A stretch of 64,000 nt of DNA from Akkermansiaceae bacterium UBA6138 (GTDB taxonomy: Bacteria; Verrucomicrobiota; Verrucomicrobiia; Verrucomicrobiales; DEV007). The stretch lies in the NCBI GenBank assembly GCA_002422425.1, contig DIVG01000066.1, positions 20,283 to 84,282 on the forward strand. Reading direction: 5' to 3'. The position numbers and the translations under genes are program-made. How positions within the stretch are numbered: position 1 is the stretch's first letter; every line of letters starts with the position of its first letter. Below the pieces are notes generated by a model. That model did not search any database and was not told where the DNA came from. It saw only the letters and a list, made by a program, of their open reading frames with translations. This document shows, one piece after another, positions 1 through 9,622 of this stretch.

Positions 1-819
1 AGGCATCCAGGCCGGGAAGGGACCGCCCATGTAACGCGAGAAGCCCGTCCAACCGGCGAGAACCGCGAGGAGCCAGAAACTCGCCTGGGCGAGCGGGTAG
101 CTGTAAATGGCCCTACCGGAAATCTTGGGGATAATGTAATACGCCACCGCCAGCGCCACCGGAGCCATCCAGAAATAAATCAGGTTCGAGATATACCAGG
201 CGTTCGCCCCGGCCCCCATCACCGGAGCCGTCCCCTTGTTAATGATGAGATTGGCGGTGATAAAAATCCACGGGAACCAGACCGCTGCCCCGATGAGGTA
301 GAGCTCGGAAACATAGAAGAGAGTGTTGCGGCGCGAATGAAACATCGGGATCACCCAAACCACCATACACCCGTAGGAAACGGCGAGGACAGGCCAGAGC
401 CAGGCCGGGAAATCGAGGAGCGGGATCGAGCGACTCGCGCCGAACCAGATACTGCCGACAGCAACAATTACCCCGAGATTCCACAGATGGCCGAAGACAA
501 TCAGGGCCACCGGATGCTGCACCCGGGACCGGGTGAGGCGAGCCATCAGCCAGAGCATCACCCCGATGCCCGCCTGCATCGCCCACCCGTAAACGAGCGC
601 GTTAAAGTGCACCGGGAAAAGGCGCCCGTAGCCCATGAAGGGGCAGGCGTCCCAGAGACCGGGAACTCGAAGCTTGAGCGAGCTAACAAAACCCATCACC
701 GTCGCAAAGAGGAGCCAGGCGGCGGCACTCGTGAAGAAAAACATCACAGGATACCGCGCCGAACGGTCGATCGCGGCGCGCTCGTTCAAATCCTCTGGTG
801 TCGGTTGTGGCACTGTCAT
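1..819 (-). CDS. cbb3-type oxidase subunit I-like protein lacking CuB ligands (N-terminal 273 codons)
   Basis: The gene begins at the ATG at 819 and runs off the left edge. The product is a polytopic heme-copper oxidase subunit I-like membrane protein. It keeps the presumed low-spin heme histidine in FPVHFNALVYGW and the YSY motif of cbb3 (CcoN) enzymes. A 64-residue stretch (about residues 208-271) aligns without gaps to the CcoN sequence I recall. At the three CuB-ligand positions it has Ser211 (WYISN against WYGHN), Ser261 and Arg262 (GFSR against GPHH). The canonical O2-reducing centre therefore looks absent, although the heme ligands of helix X lie outside the window. It follows the ACIII operon on the same strand, so an electron-transfer or structural role beside ACIII is inferred. 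Confidence 0.8.
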   Translation of the reverse strand, partial: MTVPQPTPEDLNERAAIDRSARYPVMFFFTSAAAWLLFATVMGFVSSLKLRVPGLWDACPFMGYGRLFPVHFNALVYGWAMQAGIGVMLWLMARLTRSRVQHPVALIVFGHLWNLGVIVAVGSIWFGASRSIPLLDFPAWLWPVLAVSYGCMVVWVIPMFHSRRNTLFYVSELYLIGAAVWFPWIFITANLIINKGTAPVMGAGANAWYISNLIYFWMAPVALAVAYYIIPKISGRAIYSYPLAQASFWLLAVLAGWTGFSRYMGGPFPAWMP

Positions 820-854
820 AAAATTCTGGAGATCTCTTCTCGATATTCAACCGC

Positions 855-1295
855 CTACTGCACAGGAGCGGGAGTGGCCGGTGCGGGAGTGGCCGGTGCG
901 GCAGGTGCCGGTGCCTCGACCGGTGCCGATGCCGGTGCCGGTGCCTCGACCGGCGCGGCGGGCTGCTCCATTTGCTTGAGGAATGTCGGCGAACCGGGCA
1001 CCACGATCGGCGTGGCTTCCGCTTTCGGAGCCGACTTGACGAGCGCTTCGAGAGCGGCATCGACCTTCGCCTGATCGACAAGGAGGGACTGCGCCTTCTC
1101 GATTTCTTCAAGATTGGCCCAGCGCTGTGCGGTCACTTCGGGGCTGAAATCACCCATGTAAGCCCGGTCCTCCAGCGATTCCCTGCCGACGTAACCGGAA
1201 AGAATCAGAACGAGAAAACCGAAGACCGCGAAGATCCCCAGGGTTCCCAGAACCAGTTTCGGCTTTGAACAGCAGGTGTAGCTCGAATCACTCAT
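855..1295 (-). CDS. small single-pass membrane protein with Ala/Pro-rich tail
   Basis: A 146-residue protein of unrecognised family. It has one hydrophobic segment (about residues 13-34) after a short N-terminus with a CC pair, then a charged region, and then a low-complexity C-terminal tail built from repeated APA, PVEAP and ATPAP units (about residues 111-146). It lies between actF (26 nt gap) and the oxidase-like gene (35 nt gap), all on one strand, so it is probably co-transcribed with the respiratory genes. A role as an accessory or tether subunit of the ACIII/oxidase assembly is inferred from position only. Confidence 0.7.
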   Translation of the reverse strand: MSDSSYTCCSKPKLVLGTLGIFAVFGFLVLILSGYVGRESLEDRAYMGDFSPEVTAQRWANLEEIEKAQSLLVDQAKVDAALEALVKSAPKAEATPIVVPGSPTFLKQMEQPAAPVEAPAPASAPVEAPAPAAPATPAPATPAPVQ

Positions 1296-1320
1296 GAAAT
1301 AGATAGTTAGCGCCGATGAA

Positions 1321-2841
1321 TCAGTTCACCACATTCAACGACTCATCGAGGCGCGGATCGCGGCAGGGAAAGAGGCTCGCGGACGAAAGTTGCTTGAGAA
1401 GGAAGAAGCCGAAAATGCCGGCAACGCTGACAAAGGCGAGGACGTCAAAGACCCAGGCTCCCGGAATCGTCATGGCGATATTCGCCTCGCCCAGATGGGC
1501 GGTCAGAGACGGCCCGCGCTCGGGGATGATAATCCAGTATATATCCAGCGCATGCATGACAAGATTCCAGATAGCGACGCAGGAAATCACGAGAGGGAGC
1601 TTTTTCACCTTCTGCACGAGAAGAACCGTGAAGGGGACAAAGAAGTGGCCGATGACGAGGAACGCGATCGTGTAGGTATTCCAGAAAGCGGTGTTCCGCG
1701 TGAGATAGAACTTTGTCTCCTCAGTGATGTTCGCATACCAGATCAGGAAGAACTGCGAGAAAGCGATGTAGGCCCAGAAGATCACGAAGGCGAGCATCAG
1801 TTTACCCATGAGATGGTAGTGCTCGAGGGTCACGACATCGCGGAGATAACCCGCCCGACGCAACGCCGTAACAAGAAGAATGAGAACCCCCATCGAGTTG
1901 AGGGCGGCTCCGGCGAAGAGGTAGACACCCCACATCGTGGAAAACCAGGTGTAGTCGAGGGCCATGAGCCAGTCGAAGACAAGAAAGGTCCAGGCCGTCG
2001 CAAAGAAGGGAAGAAAACCGCAGCTGGCGCGCCGCATCCAGCGGAACCACCGGGGATCCCCGTCCTTGTCGAGACGGATCGACCAACCCCGCAGGATGTA
2101 GGCGATCGCGGTGAGGACGACGAGGTAGAAGATCTGACGTATCCACCAGAAAGTCTCGTTAAGGTAGCCGCGTTTCGCGAAAAGCAGCGCGGCCCCGTCG
2201 AGGAAATGCTTATCGACAAGGGTGGCATGCGCCCCCTCGGGGGAGAGGTCCTCCTTCGCCAGTTTGTAAGCCTTCGATTCAAGAGCGAGGATATTTTTCT
2301 CAAGATGAGCGCGGTGACCGGGACTCGGCGAGGCGACCCCGGCGAGATCTTTCCTGGCCTGCTCCACCGCCGCCTGCGCCCCCGTGATCACGGCGGTGCG
2401 CTCGGCGATGTAACCATCTTTTTCCGCCGCAGCGGCTTCATTTGCCGCGACGAGGACCGCCTCACGCTTCGGGAACCACTCCCAGAGGGCGTCGCGGAAC
2501 CCGAAGAAAGAAAAGAAAAGCGGCACGGCGAGAATAAAAATAAAAGGAATAAGGCTGGCGAGATTCTCCATGAGCCGCCGGATCACGGTGCCCCAGCCCG
2601 AATTGCTGGCGTGGTGGAGCAACGTCCAGAAAAGCCCGCCCACCGCAAGCGAGAGGAAAAAAATCACCGCAAAGAGCCAGCTGTAACCCATCGCGCCGGC
2701 CTTTTCGGGCATGGCGAAACGAAGAAGGAAAAAGAGCAGCATGCCGCCGAATCCCACTGCAAAACACACGAGCTTGAGCAGGGTCGGGGATTTGAAAAAT
2801 TCCCCGTCCTTGTAGTCGTCGCCGTCTTTAAGTCCCGCCAT
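1321..2841 (-). CDS. actF: alternative complex III subunit ActF
   Basis: A 506-residue polytopic membrane protein of the NrfD/PsrC-like class that forms the quinol-oxidising membrane part of ACIII together with ActC. About ten hydrophobic helices are visible, with a long charged loop (about residues 150-210) between early helices. The start at 2841 (MAGLKDGDDY) is preferred over an upstream in-frame ATG at 2925 because the latter would run into actE; GGAAG lies just upstream of 2841. It follows actE by 25 nt and is the last of the six canonical act genes here. Confidence 0.87.
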   Translation of the reverse strand: MAGLKDGDDYKDGEFFKSPTLLKLVCFAVGFGGMLLFFLLRFAMPEKAGAMGYSWLFAVIFFLSLAVGGLFWTLLHHASNSGWGTVIRRLMENLASLIPFIFILAVPLFFSFFGFRDALWEWFPKREAVLVAANEAAAAEKDGYIAERTAVITGAQAAVEQARKDLAGVASPSPGHRAHLEKNILALESKAYKLAKEDLSPEGAHATLVDKHFLDGAALLFAKRGYLNETFWWIRQIFYLVVLTAIAYILRGWSIRLDKDGDPRWFRWMRRASCGFLPFFATAWTFLVFDWLMALDYTWFSTMWGVYLFAGAALNSMGVLILLVTALRRAGYLRDVVTLEHYHLMGKLMLAFVIFWAYIAFSQFFLIWYANITEETKFYLTRNTAFWNTYTIAFLVIGHFFVPFTVLLVQKVKKLPLVISCVAIWNLVMHALDIYWIIIPERGPSLTAHLGEANIAMTIPGAWVFDVLAFVSVAGIFGFFLLKQLSSASLFPCRDPRLDESLNVVN

Positions 2842-2866
2842 AAGTCTTCCGATTAGTAAAATGATA

Positions 2867-3487
2867 TCAGTTTCCGGCAACCGCCTGAAGGCCGCGGAGG
2901 TAGGCCGTGATCGCCCAGCGGTCACGGACCGAGGTCACGCCGTTGTAAGGACCCATAAGCCCCTTGCCGTGACTGATCGTCCAGAAAATTTGTCCCTCGG
3001 GCATGTCCCTGACTCTCGCATCGATAAGATTTGCGGTCGGGGGGATCGCCCAGTATTTCGACACAACCCCGGCTCCATTGCCCGAATCACCGTGACACGG
3101 AGCGCAGGTGATCCGGTAACGCTCGCGGCCCCGTTCCAGAAAAGCCGCGTCCATTGTCAGCTCACCGGGAAATCCTTTGCCGTAGAAATCGCCGAAAAGA
3201 CCCGTGTTGAGATAATCGGATCCCCTGCTGAAATCGAGATCGGTCCTTCCGACCCCTTCGCCGGAGACAGGAAACTTGAAACCCAGTGGCTCGGTTCCCT
3301 CAACCGGAACCCGGGCACCCTGACCGTTCTCGAAAAAGTCACTCGGCTTCTGCGCCTTCACTTTATACTGATTATCCATGTCGGGAAACAGCATGAAGGG
3401 CGGCGAGGAAAATTTCGCTCCGCGAGGGCCGAGGGCGTAGACCGTTGCCACGACCGCGATTGCTAAAATAAGAAAAAACCAACGCAT
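2867..3487 (-). CDS. actE: alternative complex III monoheme cytochrome c subunit ActE
   Basis: A 206-residue periplasmic mono-heme cytochrome c with an N-terminal hydrophobic anchor (about residues 2-20). The single CXXCH heme site is CAPCHGDSGNG, Cys118-His122, and the probable distal Met lies in the MPEG or GLMGPY region further on. In ACIII, ActE passes electrons from the pentaheme ActA towards the terminal acceptor. The gene sits 13 nt downstream of actD in standard act order. Confidence 0.88.
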   Translation of the reverse strand: MRWFFLILAIAVVATVYALGPRGAKFSSPPFMLFPDMDNQYKVKAQKPSDFFENGQGARVPVEGTEPLGFKFPVSGEGVGRTDLDFSRGSDYLNTGLFGDFYGKGFPGELTMDAAFLERGRERYRITCAPCHGDSGNGAGVVSKYWAIPPTANLIDARVRDMPEGQIFWTISHGKGLMGPYNGVTSVRDRWAITAYLRGLQAVAGN

Positions 3488-3500
3488 TCCAGTTTCCGGT

Positions 3501-4058
3501 TCAGTAGTTTACCTCTTCAATTTTACCGGCGCCGATTTCCTCGAGCAGCTGCCTCGTGCCCTCGTGTTTGAACTTGGGGTCGCGGGACTCGATCACCAGG
3601 AGAAAGCCGTCGTTAGAGAACCTGGAGAAGAGCGCCGAGTTAAAGAGCGGGTGATTCCATCGCGGCAGCATGATGAGACCCAGAAGACCGAAAAGGGTCG
3701 CAAAGGCCGCGAGGAGGATCGTCAGTTCAAAAGTCACCGGAAAGAAAGCCGGAAGGGTGAAGATGTTGACGGGCTTGTCCTGCACGACGGTCGGGTAAAG
3801 ACTCACCTGGGTGAAGAATTGAAGAAAGAGGGCCACGCAGGAACCTGTGATCCCGCCGACCAGGACGATGGCGGAAAGCCAGCTCTTACCAAGCCCCATG
3901 GCGTGGTCCATCCCGTGCACCGGATAGGGGGTGTGGACGTCCCAACGGCGGAAGCCGGCGTCCCGCACTTTCTCAGCGGCATGGTAGAGGTCGGACGCGG
4001 AGGAAAACTCGGCGACGTAGCCAAAAAGCTCGCTCGAACTGGATGTTGAATTACTCAC
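3501..4058 (-). CDS. actD: alternative complex III subunit ActD (DUF3341)
   Basis: A 185-residue protein of the DUF3341 family. It has a soluble N-terminal region with the family pattern GYVAEFSSASDLYHAAEKV, the conserved motif TPYPVHGMDHAMG (about residues 43-55), and two transmembrane helices (about 62-83 and 98-130). ActD is the small two-helix subunit of ACIII. It lies 27 nt after actC and 13 nt before actE. Confidence 0.88.
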   Translation of the reverse strand: MSNSTSSSSELFGYVAEFSSASDLYHAAEKVRDAGFRRWDVHTPYPVHGMDHAMGLGKSWLSAIVLVGGITGSCVALFLQFFTQVSLYPTVVQDKPVNIFTLPAFFPVTFELTILLAAFATLFGLLGLIMLPRWNHPLFNSALFSRFSNDGFLLVIESRDPKFKHEGTRQLLEEIGAGKIEEVNY

Positions 4059-4085
4059 TGGTTCAGAAGGTGAAGATTATCCTGT

Positions 4086-5525
4086 TTACTTGCCCGCGCC
4101 GCGCCGTTTGTCACGAAGCCGCTTCCAATCGTGGTAATGGGGATCCGACTCGGGGAGAACTCCCTTGACCTCGCTTACAGCGATGACAGGAAGGAAGCGA
4201 ATGAAAATCAGGAAAAGCATGAAGAACATCCCGAAACTACCCGCGAACATGAGCTTCTCCACCCAGGAGGCCGAATAATACCCCCACTGACCGGGGAGGA
4301 AATCCCGGGCGAGCGAGGTCGGGATAATCACAAAGCGTTCAAACCACATCCCGAAGTTCACGAAGTTTACAATGAGGAAGACCATCCACAGGTTGTGACG
4401 CGCCCAGTGGAACCAGAAGACCTGGGGGGCGATCACGTTGCAGAAGAACATGCAGTAATAGGCCCAGGTGTAAGGCCCCGAGAGAATGCGCATGTGGAAG
4501 GCGTCCCCTTCGAATTTGTTCGCCGCGTAGTAGCTGATAAACAGCTCCATGATATAGGCGTAACCGACGATCGTCCCGGTGAGGAGGATAATCTTCGCCA
4601 TGTTGTCGATGTGCTTGGCGGTGATGAGATCCTCAAGCCCGTAGAGTTTGCGCACCGGCAGCATCAGGGTGAGCACCATCGCAAAGCCGCCGAAAATGGC
4701 CCCGGCCACAAAATAGGGAGGGAAGATCGTCGTGTGCCACCCGGGAACGATAGAGGTGGCGAAGTCAAACGACACGACCGAGTGCACCGAAAGGACGAGG
4801 GGGGTCGAGAGGGCCGCAAGAATGAGATAGGCCATCTCGTAGTGACGCCACTGGCGGTTGCCCCCGCGCCAGCCGAGGGCAAAAAAGCCGTAAAGCTTCT
4901 TCGCGAGCCCCTTGGCCCTGTCGCGCAGTGTCGCGAGGTCGGGAATGAGACCGATATACCAGAAGATCACCGATACCGTGAAATAAGTCGAGACCGCGAA
5001 GACATCCCAAAGCAGCGGGCTCTTGAAGTTCTGCCAGATCGCGTTCGAGTTCGGCACCGGAGCGAGGAACCAAACCATCCAGAAACGCCCGACGTGAAAG
5101 CCGGGGAAGATACCGGCACACATCACCGCGATCAGCGTCATCGCTTCCGAGGCGCGGTTTACCGAGGTCCGCCATTTCTGGCGGGTCAGGAAAAGAATCG
5201 CCGAGATCAGGGTTCCGGCGTGACCGATCCCGATCCAGAAAACGAAATTCACGATATCCCAGCCCCAGGCCACCGGGTGATTCATCCCCCAGACCCCGAC
5301 CCCGGTCGAGACAAGGTAAACGAGACTGAAGACGAGACAGAGGAAAAGCAGGACCGAAGGCACAAAAAGCACCCACCAGATGAAGGGCTGCCTGTTTTCG
5401 ACAATCCCGCAAATGCGGTCGGTGATCCAACCGAGCGAGCGGTTGTTGAGCACAAGCGGCTCGCGAACGACCCCTTCTGCTTCCGAGGGGTGAACTGCCG
5501 TGTTCGCTGTTTTGGTATCTGCCAT
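4086..5525 (-). CDS. actC: alternative complex III subunit ActC (NrfD-like)
   Basis: A 479-residue NrfD/PsrC-type integral membrane protein with roughly ten helices. It contains the family segment GWDIVNFVFWIGIGHAGTLI near residue 90. ActC contacts the iron-sulfur subunit ActB and forms the presumed quinol-binding site of ACIII. The start at 5525 is supported by the short 20 nt gap to the actB stop. It is paralogous to ActF in the same operon. Confidence 0.9.
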   Translation of the reverse strand: MADTKTANTAVHPSEAEGVVREPLVLNNRSLGWITDRICGIVENRQPFIWWVLFVPSVLLFLCLVFSLVYLVSTGVGVWGMNHPVAWGWDIVNFVFWIGIGHAGTLISAILFLTRQKWRTSVNRASEAMTLIAVMCAGIFPGFHVGRFWMVWFLAPVPNSNAIWQNFKSPLLWDVFAVSTYFTVSVIFWYIGLIPDLATLRDRAKGLAKKLYGFFALGWRGGNRQWRHYEMAYLILAALSTPLVLSVHSVVSFDFATSIVPGWHTTIFPPYFVAGAIFGGFAMVLTLMLPVRKLYGLEDLITAKHIDNMAKIILLTGTIVGYAYIMELFISYYAANKFEGDAFHMRILSGPYTWAYYCMFFCNVIAPQVFWFHWARHNLWMVFLIVNFVNFGMWFERFVIIPTSLARDFLPGQWGYYSASWVEKLMFAGSFGMFFMLFLIFIRFLPVIAVSEVKGVLPESDPHYHDWKRLRDKRRGAGK

Positions 5526-5545
5526 GGTCAGTCAAAGACTCAAAA

Positions 5546-8500
5546 TTAGTGCATCTTCGAGGTCACGGTACCCACCATATCCGCGCCCGGCATCTTCGGG
5601 TTCGGGTTTTTAATGCGGGCCAGGTAGCTCGTCCTCGGGCGGGTGCCGATATACTTCAAAAGGTCGTAGTTGCGAGGGTTTTTCTTTGCCGCGTGGATTT
5701 TATCTCCGTCGGCCTTGAGGTTCCCGAAGGTGATCGCGCCGGCACCGCAGGCATCCTGACAGGCGACGGTGAACGAGTTCGCCTTCACCTGGATATCGGC
5801 CGAATCGCGAGCCGCCTTCTTCGCGCCGATCTTTGCCGCATTGATTCGCTGGACACAATAGGTGCACTTCTCGATGACACCGCGCATGCGCACGGTGACG
5901 TTCGGGTTCTTGAGGAGGCGCTGGGTCGTGGTCGCCGGTCCGGAAGCGGGAGCGAGCGGGCCGAGTTCGAGCTGATCAAGGGGGCGCTTGTTGTAATCGT
6001 AATAGTTGAAGCGACGCGCCTTGTAAGGGCAGTTGTTCGCGCAGTAACGGGTCCCGATACAGCGGTTGTAGGTCATCGCATTTAGCCCGTCGCCGGTGTG
6101 CACCGTCGCATTGACCGGACAGACCGTTTCGCAGGGCGCACTTTCGCACTGCTGGCAGGCGACCGGCTGGGAAATCATCTCGACCTGGTCGTCGTCAATA
6201 GTGCGGCGTCCGGGGGTATCCTTGGTAGACTCGGCTCCGGTGAGGTAGTCGAGCGCGCCGCCCCGCTGGGAGACGATCTCCTTGTCTTTCGGGCTCGTGA
6301 AATAGCGATCCATACGGATCCAGTGCATCTCGCGACCGTTGATGACCTGTTCCTTGCCCACGATCGGAATGTTATTCTCGGACTGACAGGCAATGACACA
6401 GGCGTTGCACCCGATGCAGGTGTTGAGATCCACCGTCATCGCCCACTGGTGGTGAGGATCGACCCGGAACTCATGACCCGGGATCGGGCTGATGAGCGGG
6501 GTCGGGGTCGGGTCGGTTCCCATGTAATCAGGCCCTTTGTAGAAAGAAAGGTTCTCCGGGATGTGCGAATCCATCCCCTGATACTGAGCGAAGTCCGGGG
6601 ACTCCTTGAGCATGTCGACGGTGCCTTCGCGGGCGATGGCGCGGCCCTCCATGCTGTAATGCTCGGCCGTGAGAGCGAGAGGGTGCTTCTTGCCGAGAGT
6701 CCTCGCGAGGACACCCGTCACCACGTAAGGCTGCGCGGTCGTAAGGAGCGGATAGGCATTAAAACCGACCCCCTTACTCACCGTATCAGTGGCCGCGTCC
6801 CCGTAATATCCCACGGCGAGACTGACCGAAAAATCAGCCTGACCGGGCGATCGAAGGACCGGAGCCTGAACTTTGCGGTTCCCCGCTGCGAATTCCACGA
6901 GATCCCCGTCCTCAAGACCCAGCTCGGCAGCGGTGGAGAAACTGATCAAGGCGGCGTTGTCCCAGGTGAGCTTGGTAATGGGATCGGGAGCCTCCTGGAG
7001 CCAGCCGTTGTTGACAAAACGGCCGTCATAGACCGCACTGCTGAGAGTGAGCGTGACCTCAAGCCCCTCCGCATGCGGGAAGTCCGCGATCGGCGCTTTA
7101 TTCAGCAGCTCAAGCTGAGCCGCCAGATCACCGGAGAAAACACCTGACGGGAGCTTTACCTCCTTAGCATAACCGTCGCGCAGTGCCGCCGTCCAGTCAG
7201 TGCCACCGACCGCCGCAAAAGTCCCTTTAACGCGGTCGAGGAGAGCATTGCCCGAGGCATCCTCCTGCAGGAGCGAAAGCAGGAAACGCCCCTCCGAAAC
7301 CCCACCCCAGAGCGGATTGATCATCGGCTGCTGCACCGAGTAGACACCCGAAAGACTGAAATGATCACCCCAGGATTCAAGATAATGGGCCCCGGGGACA
7401 TGCCAGGAAGCCAGCTTCGACGTTTCGTTCAGGCGATACCCCACCTGAACGAGGCTCTTCAGCTTCGCGAGCTTTGCCGCGAGACCGAGATTCGAGGGCG
7501 CATCAAAGGCGACATCGCCCTCATTCAGGACAAAAAGCGTCTCGAGCTCACCCTTCTCGAGGGCGGAGGAGAGCGCGGAAACACCCTCATAGCGTGCCAG
7601 CTGGTGGTCCACCAGAGAAATGATCGGACCGTAGGCACCGAGCGCGCGGTTGAGCGCCGCCACGAGAACGTGGGCAGGCTTCGAATGACGACCACCGAGC
7701 AACACCACCGAGGCGCCCTTCTGTCCGACGAGATCAGCCGCACACTCGCGAATCCAGTCCTGCTTGTAGACCACTGGAACAAGACGGGAGACGATGGCGT
7801 CGGCGAGAGAGACGAGAGAAGCGTCACCCAGGGCCACTCCCACTTCCTTCGCCAGCATCGCCGCGACCGGGAGGACCTGGGAGGCCGCGAGACGGTAACG
7901 ATGATCCGCCTGACCGCCGGTCAGTGTGAAAGCCGATTCCACCGTATAAAGGCGCGCCGGACCACCTTCGCGCTCGGGCTGACGGATCGACGAATACTCG
8001 GAAAGGGAATCCTCCCCGACCGGTTCGTTGCCGAGAAAATCACAATCGAGGGAGAGAATCCGGGAGGCCCCCGACAAATTCACCACCGGGAGGGCCGAAG
8101 GCCCGTAAAGGTCAGCCGCCGCCGTGCGCGCCCCGACTGGACTAAGCGACTCGTAGGAGAAAAGGCGCATCCCGGGATAGGCCTTGACCACCTCATCAAG
8201 AAGAGCCCGGCGCGTCGGCGAGGTCGACTCGGAGAGCAGCACCCCGGCCTTATTGCCGGATTTCGCTTCGCGGAAGGGAGCAAGGAAAGCCTCTTCAAAG
8301 TCCGCCCGGGTCGTCAGCACCCCTTTCTTCAGGTAACCCTTGGAGCGATCCTGATCGTAGAGCTCGAGAATCGATGCCTGGGTGAAGGCGCTGGAGCCAC
8401 CCTTGACTGCCGGATGAAGGCGATTCCCGTCCACTTTCGTCGGACGCCCTTCGTGCGTCGTCACGACGAGAGGATCACAGCCGAGACCACCGAGACGAGG

Positions 8501-8803
8501 CTTCGCCGTTGAGTAATAAAGAGCCTTGCCCGGAATGACCCATTCGACATGCTCATTGAAGGGAACAAGGTGCTCGAGGGGACGACTGCACGAAACCCCG
8601 AAGCCGGCCAGCGCGGTCGAGGCCCCCATCAACTTGACGAAGCTGCGCCGCGAAGTCTCATCGAACGCCAACTCCTGCGCCCCCTGGGGGAACTCCCTCT
8701 CCAGCCAACCCTTGAACTCGCCCGAACCCTCAAGCTCGCCAAGACTCCGCCAATGGATCCGGGACGCTTCCTCCTCAACTGGATGATGCCACTTTCGCTT
8801 CAT
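5546..8803 (-). CDS. actB: alternative complex III iron-sulfur / molybdopterin-like subunit ActB
   Basis: A 1085-residue fusion of a molybdopterin-oxidoreductase-like domain (about residues 50-740, thought to lack cofactor in ACIII) and a ferredoxin-like Fe-S domain (about 796-1015). Cysteine clusters of the latter include CIGCNACVIAC, CQQCESAPCETVC, CIGTRYCANNC and CTYC. A Tat-type signal SRRSFVK (Arg52-Arg53) precedes a hydrophobic stretch and a Cys. I start it at 8803 (MKRKWHHP) because longer versions run into actA, which ends at 8838. Its clusters connect the ActC quinol site to the ActA hemes. Confidence 0.9.
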   Translation of the reverse strand: MKRKWHHPVEEEASRIHWRSLGELEGSGEFKGWLEREFPQGAQELAFDETSRRSFVKLMGASTALAGFGVSCSRPLEHLVPFNEHVEWVIPGKALYYSTAKPRLGGLGCDPLVVTTHEGRPTKVDGNRLHPAVKGGSSAFTQASILELYDQDRSKGYLKKGVLTTRADFEEAFLAPFREAKSGNKAGVLLSESTSPTRRALLDEVVKAYPGMRLFSYESLSPVGARTAAADLYGPSALPVVNLSGASRILSLDCDFLGNEPVGEDSLSEYSSIRQPEREGGPARLYTVESAFTLTGGQADHRYRLAASQVLPVAAMLAKEVGVALGDASLVSLADAIVSRLVPVVYKQDWIRECAADLVGQKGASVVLLGGRHSKPAHVLVAALNRALGAYGPIISLVDHQLARYEGVSALSSALEKGELETLFVLNEGDVAFDAPSNLGLAAKLAKLKSLVQVGYRLNETSKLASWHVPGAHYLESWGDHFSLSGVYSVQQPMINPLWGGVSEGRFLLSLLQEDASGNALLDRVKGTFAAVGGTDWTAALRDGYAKEVKLPSGVFSGDLAAQLELLNKAPIADFPHAEGLEVTLTLSSAVYDGRFVNNGWLQEAPDPITKLTWDNAALISFSTAAELGLEDGDLVEFAAGNRKVQAPVLRSPGQADFSVSLAVGYYGDAATDTVSKGVGFNAYPLLTTAQPYVVTGVLARTLGKKHPLALTAEHYSMEGRAIAREGTVDMLKESPDFAQYQGMDSHIPENLSFYKGPDYMGTDPTPTPLISPIPGHEFRVDPHHQWAMTVDLNTCIGCNACVIACQSENNIPIVGKEQVINGREMHWIRMDRYFTSPKDKEIVSQRGGALDYLTGAESTKDTPGRRTIDDDQVEMISQPVACQQCESAPCETVCPVNATVHTGDGLNAMTYNRCIGTRYCANNCPYKARRFNYYDYNKRPLDQLELGPLAPASGPATTTQRLLKNPNVTVRMRGVIEKCTYCVQRINAAKIGAKKAARDSADIQVKANSFTVACQDACGAGAITFGNLKADGDKIHAAKKNPRNYDLLKYIGTRPRTSYLARIKNPNPKMPGADMVGTVTSKMH

Positions 8804-8837
8804 TCGAATTCGTATTTCTCGTCGTTCCGATCCGGAA

Positions 8838-9620
8838 TCAATGGTGACAGGCCGCGCAATCCTGCGGCGCATGGACACCCCAGGCCTTTTGCAAATGGAT
8901 ACCGATGAGCTCCTGCCCCCACACCTTGCCCTCATCGGCTTTCTTCAAGTCATCCGCCCCCGTCCCGGTCTTGCCGGCGAGGTAGGCATAAAAGGCGTCG
9001 GGCTCGAGGTCTTCCGGCTTCCATCCCAGATTGGTGATCTGGTCGAGCGGGCGAAGCGCCTGCTCGGGATTGCGGTGACACTCAAGACAGAAAGACATGC
9101 TCAGGGATTTAGCATGGTAGACCACCGGCATCTCATCGATGCGACCGTGACATTCCACACAACTCACCCCGCGATTGACGTGGGCCGAGTGGTCGAAATG
9201 GGCATAATCCGGCACCTTGTGGAGCTGCACCCATTCGATCGGCTTGCCCGTGTAGTTTTCGTAATTCTCGTCCATCGCCTGCCGGAGCGGCTCGAGCTTG
9301 GGTGAGTCGGACTTCACCTTACCGGGACCGTGGCAATTCCAGCAGACCTGGGCGGCGGGGAGGTTCGAATGGGCGGAGTTCTCCACATGGGTGTGGCAAT
9401 ACCGGCAGTCCATCCCGAGCTGGCCCGCATGGAGGCTGTGATCGAAGGGAATCGGCTGCTGCGGCATATAACCGACGCGAGTGTATTTCGGCGTCCAGGA
9501 ATACCAGGCGACCGCGATCACACAGGTTCCAAGAGCGCCGACGCACACCAGAACTTTGATCGCAAGGAGGTTTGTCCAACGTGGAAAAATGTTGCCCATC
9601 TCGTGAAGAAGACCTCTCAT
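8838..9620 (-). CDS. actA: alternative complex III pentaheme cytochrome c ActA
   Basis: A 260-residue periplasmic multiheme cytochrome with one N-terminal membrane anchor (about residues 20-40) and exactly five CXXCH sites: Cys72-His76, Cys93-His97, Cys154-His158, Cys178-His182 and Cys255-His259. This matches pentaheme ActA of ACIII. It is the first gene of the act operon. Two starts are possible: 9620 or Met8 at 9599. The first ATG lies only 2 nt from a 30-bp palindrome and has no visible Shine-Dalgarno sequence, so the shorter form is a real alternative. Confidence 0.88.
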   Translation of the reverse strand: MRGLLHEMGNIFPRWTNLLAIKVLVCVGALGTCVIAVAWYSWTPKYTRVGYMPQQPIPFDHSLHAGQLGMDCRYCHTHVENSAHSNLPAAQVCWNCHGPGKVKSDSPKLEPLRQAMDENYENYTGKPIEWVQLHKVPDYAHFDHSAHVNRGVSCVECHGRIDEMPVVYHAKSLSMSFCLECHRNPEQALRPLDQITNLGWKPEDLEPDAFYAYLAGKTGTGADDLKKADEGKVWGQELIGIHLQKAWGVHAPQDCAACHH

Positions 9621-9622
9621 TT

